Shown piece by piece: positions 45,255 through 54,144 of a stretch of DNA of 64,000 nucleotides (the first letter of the stretch is position 1; the number at the start of each line of letters is the position of its first letter). The stretch spans positions 1 to 64,000 of the forward strand of contig CBDCBO010000005.1 of NCBI GenBank assembly GCA_965214335.1, read 5' to 3'. The position numbers and the translations under genes are program-made. The notes below the pieces were generated by a model. The model did not search any database, was not told the origin of the DNA, and saw only the letters and a list, made by a program, of their open reading frames with translations. This DNA comes from Velthaea sp965214335. Lineage in GTDB: Bacteria > Vulcanimicrobiota > Vulcanimicrobiia > Vulcanimicrobiales > Vulcanimicrobiaceae.

Positions 45255-46890
45255 GATCGTGCTCGCGCGCGCAGTCGCGGGCGATCGCATACCCGGCGTC
45301 GGCGTGTCGCATGACGCCCGTCGCCGGATCGTTGGTCAGCACGCGCTCCAACCGTTGCGCGGCGGCGGCCGAACCGTCGGCGACGATGACCATTCCGGCG
45401 TGTTGTGAGTAGCCCATACCGACGCCGCCGCCGTGGTGCAGACTTACCCACGTCGCGCCGCTCGCGGTGTTGAGTAAGGCGTTGAGCAGCGGCCAATCCG
45501 AAACGGCGTCGCTGCCGTCGAGCATGCCTTCGGTCTCGCGATTGGGGCTGGCGACTGAACCCGAATCTAAATGGTCGCGACCGATCACGATGGGTGCTTT
45601 GACTTCGCCGCTGGCGACCATCGCGTTGAACGCTAGCCCGGCTTTGGCCCGGTCGCCTAGACCGATCCAGCAAATGCGAGCCGGCAAGCCTTGAAATGCG
45701 ATGCGTTCGCGCGCCATGTCGAGCCAATTGATCAAGCCGGCGTTGTCCGGAAACAGCTCTTTGAGTTTCGCGTCGGTTTTGTAAATATCGTCCGGATCGC
45801 CCGATAGCGCGACCCAGCGGAACGGTCCGATGCCGCGGCAGAATAACGGCCGGATATAGGCCGGCACGAAGCCGGGAAAGGCGAACGCGTCGGCATAACC
45901 GGCGTCGAGCGCCATCTGGCGAATGTTATTGCCGTAGTCGATGGTCGGAATGCCTTGCCGATGAAACGCCACCATCGCCGCGACGTGCGCCGCCATCGAC
46001 GCTTTCGCGGCCTGCTCGATGCGTTCGGGCTCGGCGGCCCGGGCCGCACGCGCTTCCTCCAGCGTCCAGCCCGCCGGCAGGTAACCATTGCGCGGATCGT
46101 GCGCGCTGGTTTGGTCGGTGACCAGATCGGGCCGAATCCCGCGCCGCACGAGTTCCGGAAAAATCTCGGCGGCGTTGCCGGCCAGGCCCACCGAAACGGC
46201 TTGCCGCTGCGCGGTTGCGGCGTCGATGATCGCGAGCGCTTCGTCGAGCGTATCGGCGCGCCGGTCGAGATAGTGCGTTGCCAAGCGCCGTTCGATGCGA
46301 CTCGGATCGCACTCAACGGCCAGCAGCGAAGCGCCGGCCATCGTCGCCGCCAGCGGTTGCGCGCCGCCCATGCCGCCCAGGCCCGCGGTCAAAATCCAGC
46401 GACCGCGCAAGTCGCCGCCATAATGTTGCCGGCCGGCCTCCATGAACGTCTCGTACGTGCCTTGAACTATGCCTTGCGAACCGATATAGATCCACGAGCC
46501 GGCCGTCATCTGGCCATACATCATGAGCCCGCGCCGGTCGAGGTCGTTAAAGTGTTCCCAGGTGGCCCAATGCGGTACGAGATTCGAGTTGGCGATCAGC
46601 ACGCGCGGCGCATCGGCATGCGTGCGGAACACGCCGACGGGTTTGCCCGACTGCACCAGCAACGTTTCATCGTCATCGAGCGAGCGCAACGTGTCCACGA
46701 TCGCGTCGAAGCAGCGCCAATCGCGCGCGGCTTTGCCGATCCCGCCATACACGACGAGGTCGTCGGGCCGTTCGGCGACATCGGGGTCGAGATTATTCAT
46801 GAGCATGCGCAGCGGCGCTTCGGTGAGCCAACTTTTCGCACTGCGGCTGGTGCCGCGAGGCGCGCGAACGACGCGGGGCTGAGCGATCAT
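45235..46890 (-). CDS. hutU: urocanate hydratase
   Basis: Adds water to urocanate to give imidazolone-propionate, using tightly bound NAD as electrophile. 551 aa. Segments: NNLDPDVAERPDDLVVYGG, GGLGGMGGAQPLAATMAG (NAD site), DQTSAHDPRNGYLPAGWTLE, ALSGDPDDIYKTDAKLKELF and SLHHGGGVGMGYSQHAGMV (with the conserved GYSQHAG). The downstream gene on this strand's other side is hutI (convergent); upstream lies hutH. Confidence 0.96.
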   Translation of the reverse strand: MIAQPRVVRAPRGTSRSAKSWLTEAPLRMLMNNLDPDVAERPDDLVVYGGIGKAARDWRCFDAIVDTLRSLDDDETLLVQSGKPVGVFRTHADAPRVLIANSNLVPHWATWEHFNDLDRRGLMMYGQMTAGSWIYIGSQGIVQGTYETFMEAGRQHYGGDLRGRWILTAGLGGMGGAQPLAATMAGASLLAVECDPSRIERRLATHYLDRRADTLDEALAIIDAATAQRQAVSVGLAGNAAEIFPELVRRGIRPDLVTDQTSAHDPRNGYLPAGWTLEEARAARAAEPERIEQAAKASMAAHVAAMVAFHRQGIPTIDYGNNIRQMALDAGYADAFAFPGFVPAYIRPLFCRGIGPFRWVALSGDPDDIYKTDAKLKELFPDNAGLINWLDMARERIAFQGLPARICWIGLGDRAKAGLAFNAMVASGEVKAPIVIGRDHLDSGSVASPNRETEGMLDGSDAVSDWPLLNALLNTASGATWVSLHHGGGVGMGYSQHAGMVIVADGSAAAAQRLERVLTNDPATGVMRHADAGYAIARDCAREHDLNLPMH

Positions 46891-46928
46891 CGGGCGTTAG
46901 GCTCCATTACAACGTGGGCAACGTGCGG

Positions 46929-48479
46929 CTAGGCGAACAGCGGACCGGCGGCGGCTTCAGCCGCGGCGACCAAGCTCCCGTCGCGCAGCAATCCGCGAGC
47001 TGCGACGATATCCGGCGCCGGCGCACGATCCGTCACAAGTTCGCTAATTTCGGTGCGCGCCCGGACGTACGCGGCGGCTGTTCCCGTTCCCGCGCGCAGC
47101 GGTCGCCGGAAGTCGGTCGCGGCCAGCGCGCCCAAGAGTTCGCAGGCCAGCACGCCTTCGATGTTATCGAGCACGGTGTCGAGATTGCGCGCGGCGATGG
47201 TACCCATGCTCACGTGATCTTCTTGGCCCGCCGACGTCGGAATCGAATCGATGCTGTTCGGGTGCGCCAATCCCTTGCTCTCGCTAACTAACGCGGCGGC
47301 CGTGTACTGCGCGAGCATCAATCCCGATTCGAGGCCGGGTTTGCGCGCGAGGAACAGCGGCAGCCCGCGCTCCTCGCCGTTGAGCAACAGATACAGCCGG
47401 CGCTCGGAGATCGAACCTAATTCGACTAGCGCTATTTTCAAAAAGTCACTGACGAGCGCGACGTGTTCGCCGTGAAAATTACCGCCGGTGAGAAACGCAT
47501 CGTCGTCGGCCGGAAACACCAGCGGATTATCGGTCACGGAAATGGCTTCGGTTTCGACCACCGATCGGGTGTGGCGCGCGGCGTCGCGCACGGCTCCGTG
47601 CACGACGGGAATGCAGCGGAACGAATACGGGTCCTGGACGCGCCCGCATTCGCGATGCGAGTCCATGATAGCGGAGCCGGCGAGGAGCGCGCGCAAATTG
47701 TCGGCGACGCGCGCTTGACCCGGATGTGGACGCAGCGCGTTGATGCGCGCATCAAAAACGCGATCGGTCCCTAAAAACGCTTCGAGCGACATCGCGCCGA
47801 TGACGTCCGCCGCGGCGATGAGCCGCTCGGCGCGCAACACCGCTAAGGCGGCGATGCCGGTCATGACTTCGGTTCCGTTCACCAGCGACAAGCCTTCTTT
47901 CGCCGCTAGAACGATCGGCTCCAAGCCCGCGCGGCGCAACGCTTCGGCGCTGGGCAAGCACTCGCCGGCGTAGGTGGCGTGGCCTTCCCCGATGAGCGTC
48001 AAGGTCATATGCGCGAGCGGCGCCAAATCGCCGCTGGCGCCGACCGAACCTTGGCACGGCACGACCGGCGTTACGCCGCGGTTCAGCAGCTCGCACAAGA
48101 GGTCGAGCGTCGCGAGCCGGATCCCGGAGTGTCCGGCGGCAAGCGAACTCGCGCGTAAAACGCCGGCCGCGCGAACTTGGGCTTCGGGCAGCGGCGTTCC
48201 GGTGCCCGAGGAGTGCGAGCGCACCAAGTTCAGCTGTAAGGTCGCCGTGTCGTCGCGTCCGATCACGACGTTGGCCATGCGGCCGAAGCCGGTCGTCACG
48301 CCGTAGATGATCGAGCCGAGCGCGTAGTGCCGGTCGACTGCCGCTCGCGCCGCCGCAACCCGTTCGCGCGCCGCCGGAGCGATGGTGACCCGCGCGCCGC
48401 GCAGCGCGATGTCTTCAATGTCCTCGAGCGTGATGCTCTGCCCATCGAGCTCGTGGCTCGCGCCGACCGTAAGTGCCAT
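46929..48479 (-). CDS. hutH: histidine ammonia-lyase
   Basis: Deaminates histidine to urocanate with a self-made MIO cofactor. 516 aa from ATG 48479 (the frame opens at 48518, but LTVGASHELDGQ is the usual N-terminus). The MIO triad ASG is in GSVGASGDLAPLAHM. YGVTTGFGRMANVVI, QDPYSFRCIPVVHGAVRD and NGEERGLPLFLA are standard. First gene of the hutHU pair. HutG for the final step is not in the window. Confidence 0.96.
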   Translation of the reverse strand: MALTVGASHELDGQSITLEDIEDIALRGARVTIAPAARERVAAARAAVDRHYALGSIIYGVTTGFGRMANVVIGRDDTATLQLNLVRSHSSGTGTPLPEAQVRAAGVLRASSLAAGHSGIRLATLDLLCELLNRGVTPVVPCQGSVGASGDLAPLAHMTLTLIGEGHATYAGECLPSAEALRRAGLEPIVLAAKEGLSLVNGTEVMTGIAALAVLRAERLIAAADVIGAMSLEAFLGTDRVFDARINALRPHPGQARVADNLRALLAGSAIMDSHRECGRVQDPYSFRCIPVVHGAVRDAARHTRSVVETEAISVTDNPLVFPADDDAFLTGGNFHGEHVALVSDFLKIALVELGSISERRLYLLLNGEERGLPLFLARKPGLESGLMLAQYTAAALVSESKGLAHPNSIDSIPTSAGQEDHVSMGTIAARNLDTVLDNIEGVLACELLGALAATDFRRPLRAGTGTAAAYVRARTEISELVTDRAPAPDIVAARGLLRDGSLVAAAEAAAGPLFA

Positions 48480-48721
48480 CCCGGACCGGTTCGGGCCGGT
48501 GGCGAGGCAACACTGCAACGGCGAAGTCTGAGGGCGGGTGCCGGAGCTTACGAGGAGAATTCGACTGCGAGCGCGTGCTGCCGCCCGGCTAGGCGCTCCG
48601 CCCGCGCGAGCACAAAGCCCGGCGGCGGTGCTATCGCGATCGCGAGCGGCGTCAATCGTTCGCCAACCAACGAGCAGCGTTTGCGGTCCAACCGCATGCT
48701 GCGACCCGATAGAAGTGACAC

Positions 48722-49573
48722 ATGCGTATTCCCACTCCGTCGAAAAACTTTTTGGGCGCCGATAGCCGCCCGTCGTTCCGGCTCTTACTCAGTGCCGCTA
48801 TTGCCGCGCTCTTTCTGTTCTTGGTGGTGCCGGCAATCTGGGGTTCGGCCGGACAGATTCCGGCCGGCGATACCGGCGTCGTTACGACGTTCGGCGCCGT
48901 TGATAAGGGAAACCTCAAAGGCGAGGGATTGTATTTTGTAACGCCGTTCGTGCAGAAGGTGCACGTCATGGACACCAAGCCCCACAAGGTCGACTTCAAC
49001 GACGAAAGTGCGGTAACGTCCGACCGCCAACAGGTCACGTTTAATTTATCGCTCGTCGTACAAACCGATCCGCATACCGCCGACATCACCTACGATCAGT
49101 ATCGCGACGGCGTCGTCGATACGATCGTGACGCCGAAGGTGCTCGAAGCCGCGAAGACGATCACCGCGCGCTACGATGCCGCGACGCAGGTCCGCAATCG
49201 CGGGCTCGTTCAGACGGAAATGCTGGCCTATATTCAGCACGAAACTGCGGGCAAGGGCTTGATTATCGGCCCCGGCGCGTTGTCGTTGACGAACTTTGCG
49301 TACAACAAAGCCTACCAAGACGCGATCGAACAAACCGCCGTTTCGCAACAAAACCTGACCAAAGCGGAAGCCGATCTCAAAGTAAATAAAATCGAAGCCG
49401 AACAGAAGGTCGCCGCGGCGCGCGGTGAGGCCGAATCACAATCGCTGTTGGCCCGCACGCTGACGCCGTCATCATTGCAATACGAATTTTATAAGCACTG
49501 GGACGGCCATCTGCCGACCGTCGTCGGCAGCGGGAATGCCATTCTCGACATGAGTAAGTTAATCGGGAAATGA
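48722..49573 (+). CDS. prohibitin/SPFH-family membrane protein
   Basis: 283 residues. One N-terminal membrane helix (LLLSAAIAALFLFLVVPAIW), then the SPFH/band-7 domain (GQIPAGDTGVVTTFGAVDKG, GLYFVTPFVQKVHVMDTKPH, LSLVVQTDPHTADITYDQYR), then a coiled coil rich in Ala/Glu (AVSQQNLTKAEADLKVNKIE, AEQKVAAARGEAESQSLLAR). Such proteins scaffold membrane microdomains or FtsH-type proteases. The stop overlaps the next small gene as ATGA. Confidence 0.88.
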   Translation: MRIPTPSKNFLGADSRPSFRLLLSAAIAALFLFLVVPAIWGSAGQIPAGDTGVVTTFGAVDKGNLKGEGLYFVTPFVQKVHVMDTKPHKVDFNDESAVTSDRQQVTFNLSLVVQTDPHTADITYDQYRDGVVDTIVTPKVLEAAKTITARYDAATQVRNRGLVQTEMLAYIQHETAGKGLIIGPGALSLTNFAYNKAYQDAIEQTAVSQQNLTKAEADLKVNKIEAEQKVAAARGEAESQSLLARTLTPSSLQYEFYKHWDGHLPTVVGSGNAILDMSKLIGK

Positions 49574-49695
49574 TTGGGCGGCTGCTGGAAATTGCGCTCG
49601 GGTTATCCGGCTTTGCCACGGTGCTGCTGGCAACGCTGCCGGCGCCGTTTCGCGCCCGGCTGTTAGCCGCTCTGAAAGTGCGCGAAACGAAGTAG
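49570..49695 (+). CDS. 41-residue single-helix membrane peptide
   Basis: Begins MIGRLLEIALGLSGFATVLL, one hydrophobic helix, and ends with Arg/Lys-rich residues (ARLLAALKVRETK). The ATG overlaps the prohibitin stop as ATGA, indicating coupling. Coding signal is supported mainly by that overlap and amino-acid composition. Function unknown, perhaps a partner in the prohibitin complex. Confidence 0.55.
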   Translation: MIGRLLEIALGLSGFATVLLATLPAPFRARLLAALKVRETK

Positions 49696-49704
49696 CCGCG
49701 CGGG

Positions 49705-50337
49705 TTAGGCGCGAGCGAGGGCCTCGCGCGCCTCGATGGCGTCGAACGGCTGATTGTACACCGGCGTTCCGGGCTGTTGGCGGCCGCCGTCGTGCAGATT
49801 GCCGGAGTCGATCGCATCGAAGCCGATCGCATCGACGAGTTCCATGACGATCGCTTTGGCCGCCGCATCATCGCCGGCGACCGGGATCGCCAGCCGGCCC
49901 GGCGTGCCCGGCGGTTTGCCGTCGGCTGCGAGCCGCCGGTAGTACATTGTATTGAAGGCCTTGACTAACCGGGCGCCGGGAACCAGCGTCCGGGTGATCT
50001 CACTCGAAGTTCGCTCGCCGAGATCCTCGATTTCAAAATCCTCGGTATACGGGTTCATCGCGTCGATGACGATTTTTCCGTCGTACGGCCCACATTCCGG
50101 GATCACTTCCTCTTTGGCCACCCACGGGATCGCCAGCAGCACGACATCGCCGAAGGCGACCGCGTCGCTCGGCGTCGCGGCAACCGCCAGCGGACCCATC
50201 TCGCCGATCAGGTCGCTCAAGCTGCCGGGATTGCGCGAGTTGGCGATGCGGACATTGTGGCCGGCCTTCACGAAAAGGCGAGCAGCGTTCGCGCCGATGT
50301 TGCCGGCGCCGAGGATACCAATGTTCATGGTCGTCAT
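49705..50337 (-). CDS. NADPH-dependent F420/NADP oxidoreductase-type protein
   Basis: 210-residue Rossmann protein of the F420-dependent NADP reductase family: NIGILGAGNIGANAARLFVK at the N-terminus, RIANSRNPGSLSDLIGEMG, VVLLAIPWVAKEEVIPECG, VIDAMNPYTEDFEIEDLGE and VKAFNTMYYRRLAADGKP. It could reduce F420 or act on other substrates; many family members outside actinobacteria and archaea are unassigned. Convergent with the preceding operon, and divergent from ada with 160 bp between starts. Confidence 0.82.
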   Translation of the reverse strand: MTTMNIGILGAGNIGANAARLFVKAGHNVRIANSRNPGSLSDLIGEMGPLAVAATPSDAVAFGDVVLLAIPWVAKEEVIPECGPYDGKIVIDAMNPYTEDFEIEDLGERTSSEITRTLVPGARLVKAFNTMYYRRLAADGKPPGTPGRLAIPVAGDDAAAKAIVMELVDAIGFDAIDSGNLHDGGRQQPGTPVYNQPFDAIEAREALARA

Positions 50338-50497
50338 CCTACCTGGTCAGGGAAGACAAGCGCTGCTGAAAATTTGCCGCAGCTTGCGGGTTTCTTTCTC
50401 CGGCCGTCGCCGCGCCCCTTAATGCCCGGCACTGCCGCCCAATGCGACAGCAAGGCGCACGACGCGCGAGCCGCCGGCGGGCGTGTAGAATCGGGGC

Positions 50498-51595
50498 ATG
50501 GTGATTGAGGTAGACCGGCACGACGAGCATTGGGCCGCCGTGTGCGCGCGCGACGCGAATGCCGACGGCCGCTTCGTCTTCGCCGTGCGGACGACCGGCA
50601 TTTTTTGCCGTCCGCAGTGTGCGGCGCGCCGGCCATTACGCGCGAACGTCGAGTTTTTTCCAACGCCCGGCGCGGCGCAGGCGGCCGGATTTCGAGCCTG
50701 TAAACGTTGCCGGCCGGGAGGCCGGTCCGTCCGCAACGAGCATGCTGAGATCGCTGCGGCAGCCTGCCGAGCCATCGCGGCGGCCGATGCGCCGCTCACC
50801 TTGCGCGAGTTGGCGGCGACGGCCGGCATGAGCCCGTTTCACTTTCAGCGGACGTTCAAACGGATCGTTGGGGTCACGCCGCGCGAGTATGCGGCCGGAC
50901 TGCGCGCCGACGCACTGCAGCGCGATTTGCCGGGTGCCGAACGGGTCATCGATGCCGTGTACGAAGCCGGTTTCGGCTCGCTCGCGCGCGCCCAGACGCT
51001 CGCGCCGTCGACGCTAGGCATGCCGGCGTCGGCGTTTCGGCGGCACGGTCGCGGCGAACGCGTACGCTATGCGGCGCTAATGACGCCGTTGGGTTGGCTG
51101 GCCGTCGCGATGACCGAACGCGGCGTCGCGTCAATCGAGCTAGGCGACACCCGCGCGGCGGTCTGCGCTCGCATCGAGCAGCGTTTTTCGGCCGCCGACG
51201 TAGCCGAGGACGGCGCCGGCTTGGGTGCGGTGATCGCGGCGGTTCTTCACTACATCGAACGCCCGGCGGGTGGATTGGACTTACCGCTCGACGTGCAAGG
51301 CACCGCCTTCGCGCGGCGTGTATGGCGCGCGTTGATGCTGCTCGAGCCGGGGCAGACGGCCACGTACGCCGAGATTGCCCGGGCGATCGGCCGGCCTTCG
51401 GCGGCGCGTGCCGTTGCCGCCGCGTGCGCGGCCAACACGATCGCCCTAGCGATTCCGTGCCATCGCGTTGTGCCGGCCGCGGGCGGCCCGGGCGGCTACC
51501 GCTGGGGCGCGGAGCGCAAACGCGCGTTACTGGCAGCCGAGGCGGCCGGCGTTGCGGCCGAGCCCGATCGTGCGCGAGATCGACCCGGCAAATAA
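50498..51595 (+). CDS. ada: Ada: methyl-DNA sensor/repair methyltransferase and transcriptional regulator
   Basis: 365 residues. N-terminal zinc domain that accepts methyl from phosphotriesters: TTGIFCRPQCAARRPLRANV and AGFRACKRCRPGG (four Cys, first being the acceptor). AraC-type HTH near 90-130 (LRELAATAGMSPFHFQRTFK). C-terminal O6-methylguanine methyltransferase with active site ANTIALAIPCHRVVPAAGG. All three parts of E. coli Ada are present in order. Likely its own activator after methylation. Confidence 0.93.
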   Translation: MVIEVDRHDEHWAAVCARDANADGRFVFAVRTTGIFCRPQCAARRPLRANVEFFPTPGAAQAAGFRACKRCRPGGRSVRNEHAEIAAAACRAIAAADAPLTLRELAATAGMSPFHFQRTFKRIVGVTPREYAAGLRADALQRDLPGAERVIDAVYEAGFGSLARAQTLAPSTLGMPASAFRRHGRGERVRYAALMTPLGWLAVAMTERGVASIELGDTRAAVCARIEQRFSAADVAEDGAGLGAVIAAVLHYIERPAGGLDLPLDVQGTAFARRVWRALMLLEPGQTATYAEIARAIGRPSAARAVAAACAANTIALAIPCHRVVPAAGGPGGYRWGAERKRALLAAEAAGVAAEPDRARDRPGK

Positions 51596-51663
51596 CGCCG
51601 TGTGACGAGCACTTCTCACGTCGCGGTCACAAATCGATCACGGTTGGACTTTAGCATCGCGGC

Positions 51664-52251
51664 ATGGATGGAATGCAGTGGATGGCGAGCGCGATGCAGG
51701 CCGCGCGTTCGCAGCTGGAAACGGCGACTCACAACTTGGCCAATGTGTCGAGCGACGGCTATCGACGCGCCACCTCGCAGCTCGGCGTAACCGCGCACGG
51801 TATCGCAGCTCGCGAGGTACGCACGTTCGAACAAGGCGCGATCCGCCATACCGGCCGATCGTTCGACTTCGCGCTGCTCGGCGCGGGCAGCTTTCACGTC
51901 GGCCAAGGGTCGACGCGCAACGGAGCCTTTAGCGTCGACCGCGCCGGTTTTCTCAGCGACGCTCGCGGTCGCCGCGTACACGGAACGGGCGGCGCTATTC
52001 GCGTCGAACCCGGCACGACGATCGACGGCGACGGGCTGGTGCGCACCGGCGGCCGGGTCGTCAACCGCATCGCGCTGTTGCCGGGAACGAAGCTGCAGTC
52101 AGGTGCGCTCGAAGCGAGCAACGTCGACCCGATCGGCGAGACGGTCCACATCCTCGATGCGCAACGCGCGTTTGAAACGGCGCAGAAAGTGCTCGTCGCC
52201 ATCGACGAGACGCGTCAGAAAGCCGTCAACGACGTGGTGCGCTTGAAATGA
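51664..52251 (+). CDS. flagellar basal-body rod protein, FlgF/FlgG-like, short
   Basis: Rod/hook-family protein of 195 aa. N-terminal motif SQLETATHNLANVSSDGYRR is the flagellar rod signature (LxxxxxNLANxxTxGYK). The middle is a beta domain; the C-terminus LEASNVDPIGETVHILDAQR and FETAQKVLVAIDETRQKAVN is the conserved heptad region. Shorter than usual FlgF (about 240). First gene of a coupled operon; stop overlaps the next start as ATGA. Confidence 0.82.
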   Translation: MDGMQWMASAMQAARSQLETATHNLANVSSDGYRRATSQLGVTAHGIAAREVRTFEQGAIRHTGRSFDFALLGAGSFHVGQGSTRNGAFSVDRAGFLSDARGRRVHGTGGAIRVEPGTTIDGDGLVRTGGRVVNRIALLPGTKLQSGALEASNVDPIGETVHILDAQRAFETAQKVLVAIDETRQKAVNDVVRLK

Positions 52252-52973
52252 ATCGCGCCATGTACGCCGCGGCGTCGGGGATGGCGGCGCAGCAAACAAA
52301 TCTCGAAATCATTGCCAATAATCTGGCCAATGCCGATGTTGCCGGCTTTAAGGGCGCGGCGGCGTCGTTCAGCGACGTGAATGCCGGCGGCAACCTCGGT
52401 TTAGGGACGACGGCGATCGGGCGGCACGCGATCTTCGAGCAAGGCAAACTCATGAAGAGCGGTGGTCCGTTCGACCTCGCAATCGACGGCGCGGGGTTCT
52501 TCCGCGTCGAAAAAGCCGGCCAGACGGCCTACACCCGAGCCGGCGAATTTGCGCGCAGCGCCGACGGCAAACTGCGTAACGCCGATGGCTGGGCGCTGAG
52601 CGGCGTGCGCATCCCGGCCGACGCGCTCGTTGCGACCGTCGAGCCGAACGGGCAGGTGTTCGTCGATACGACGGGCGCGAAACACCGCAGTATCGCGCGC
52701 ATCGAACTGGCAACATTTCGCGCGCCCGAAGGGCTGCGCTCACTGGGCGGCACGTTGTTTTCGGCCAGTCCGGATTCGGGGCCGGCCCTACGCTTCGCGC
52801 CGGGACCGGGGCGTTCGACGATCGCTTTCGGCATGCTCGAAAAATCGAATGTTTCGATCGTTGAATCGATGATGCAAATCTTGACCGCGCAACGCGCGTA
52901 CGAAGCCAACGCCAAAGGAGTGCAAGCCGCTGATGAAATGCTGCGGATCGCCAACAACCTTCACCGCAGTTAA
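52248..52973 (+). CDS. flagellar basal-body rod protein FlgG/FlgF-like
   Basis: 241 residues. N-terminus MYAAASGMAAQQTNLEIIAN then NLANADVAGFKGAAASF, and the C-terminal SNVSIVESMMQILTAQRAYE with ANAKGVQAADEMLRIANNL, both canonical. Central FDLAIDGAGFFRVEKAGQTA is the FlgG-type D1 core. The assignment between FlgG and FlgF is uncertain, since this operon has two related proteins. Confidence 0.85.
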   Translation: MNRAMYAAASGMAAQQTNLEIIANNLANADVAGFKGAAASFSDVNAGGNLGLGTTAIGRHAIFEQGKLMKSGGPFDLAIDGAGFFRVEKAGQTAYTRAGEFARSADGKLRNADGWALSGVRIPADALVATVEPNGQVFVDTTGAKHRSIARIELATFRAPEGLRSLGGTLFSASPDSGPALRFAPGPGRSTIAFGMLEKSNVSIVESMMQILTAQRAYEANAKGVQAADEMLRIANNLHRS

Positions 52974-52980
52974 TTCCGGC

Positions 52981-53124
52981 GTGCGTGCGCCGGCCGCTGC
53001 GAACGTCATGCAAGCAGTGCTCTTTAGCGAAATTCTCAAGCCGATCAGCGCGGCGCTCGGCCCGCTCGGCGATAGCGCGGTGGCCGCGGTAACGCAAGGC
53101 TTGTTCATCGGCAAGTCGTCATGA
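52981..53124 (+). CDS. small FlgJ-N-terminus-like protein
   Basis: GTG 52981, 8 bp after the flgG stop, gives 47 residues: MQAVLFSEILKPISAALGPL and GDSAVAAVTQGLFIGKS. The pattern resembles the rod-binding N-terminal part of FlgJ (F-E-x2-L-L-x2-L-K-P), but without the full 100-residue domain. Its stop overlaps the sigma factor start as ATGA. Position between rod and sigma genes supports a flagellar assembly role. Confidence 0.5.
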   Translation: MRAPAAANVMQAVLFSEILKPISAALGPLGDSAVAAVTQGLFIGKSS

Positions 53125-53786
53125 TCGACCGCGAAGAGCAGATTCGCGCGCTGCTGCCGCTGGTGCGGCGCATTGCCCGGCGCGTCGCGCGCGTGGTCGG
53201 CGGATCCGATCTCGATGACCTCATCGGCGACGGCAGCATCGGCTTGATTCGAGCCGTCGACTCATTCGATGCCGGCTACGGAATAACGGTCGAACAGTAT
53301 GCGCGCCGGATCGTTGCCGGCGCCATGCTCAACGGCATCCGCCGGCTCGATCCGGTTAGCGAACGCGTGCGCCGGACCTTGCGCGAAGCCGATCGCGAAC
53401 GTTACGCGCTGGCCACCGACCGCGGTGAACTCCCGCCGATGCGCGAAATGGAGCAGCGCGTTCCGGGCCTCAAACGCGCGCGCACCGAGGCGCATCGCGG
53501 TACGCCGATTTCAATTGACGCACCGCTGCCCAGCGGCGAACGCTTCGAGCTTGGCGTACGCGACAATCCCGAGCGCGTCGCGCTCGTGCAAGCGGAACGC
53601 GAGCGGTTGCACGGTGCGCTGGCGCGGTTGCCGGTGCGTGAACGCAAATTAATTGTGGCGCACTATTACGCCGAACGTTCGCTGCGCACGCTCAGCCGCG
53701 AGATGAATGTATCGCCGCAGCGCGTGTCACAATTACACCTCAGCGCGATTGGGCGGCTGCGCGGCAAGCTCGCGTCAACGGCGTGA
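53121..53786 (+). CDS. sigma-28 (FliA/WhiG)-type RNA polymerase sigma factor
   Basis: 221 residues. Region 2: LLPLVRRIARRVARVVGGSD, DLDDLIGDGSIGLIRAVDSF and VEQYARRIVAGAMLNGIRRL; region 4: LPVRERKLIVAHYYAERSLR and TLSREMNVSPQRVSQLHLSA. This is the FliA order. Encoded in the flagellar operon, so it probably directs late flagellar genes. Overlaps both neighbours by four bases. Confidence 0.85.
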   Translation: MIDREEQIRALLPLVRRIARRVARVVGGSDLDDLIGDGSIGLIRAVDSFDAGYGITVEQYARRIVAGAMLNGIRRLDPVSERVRRTLREADRERYALATDRGELPPMREMEQRVPGLKRARTEAHRGTPISIDAPLPSGERFELGVRDNPERVALVQAERERLHGALARLPVRERKLIVAHYYAERSLRTLSREMNVSPQRVSQLHLSAIGRLRGKLASTA

Positions 53787-54076
53787 ACGATACGCGTCTC
53801 GCGCAACCGGCCGGAGTCGATCCGATTCTGCTCGACCCAATCCTCGGGGTTCGCGCCGATCTCGATGCGCCGGACATGCTTCCGCCGCTACCCGGCGACC
53901 ATCCCGCCTGGCAGCGCGACGTGCTCTCGCTCTCATCGCGCGCTCGCGCGGTCGTTGCCGCGCTGCGCCCGCTGGTCGTTAAAGTGCTGACGTTCTGGGA
54001 TCATCGCTTCGGCGACATTATCATCGGCGCACGGACGTTCGGCGTCGATGCAAGCGGCTGCTACCGGCTGCGCTGA
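53783..54076 (+). CDS. hypothetical protein at the end of the flagellar operon
   Basis: 97 residues beginning NDTRLAQPAGVDPILLDPIL; PPLPGDHPAWQRDVLSLSSR and ALRPLVVKVLTFWDHRFGD follow. GTG overlaps the sigma stop as GTGA, so it is almost certainly part of the operon. No family recognised. It could be an anti-sigma-like or motility accessory protein, but nothing in the sequence shows this. Confidence 0.55.
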   Translation: MNDTRLAQPAGVDPILLDPILGVRADLDAPDMLPPLPGDHPAWQRDVLSLSSRARAVVAALRPLVVKVLTFWDHRFGDIIIGARTFGVDASGCYRLR

Positions 54077-54144
54077 CGGCGCTTGACAGTTTCTGTCGGC
54101 GCGCTGGAACTTGCACCCAGGCTCTACTTAACGATCGCGTTGAA

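Noticed and set aside
44052..45290. 412-codon open frame on the minus strand across hutI
   Set aside because: It is the antisense shadow of the unmistakable hutI; its translation is Arg/Gly-rich without motifs. High GC makes long antisense frames common here.
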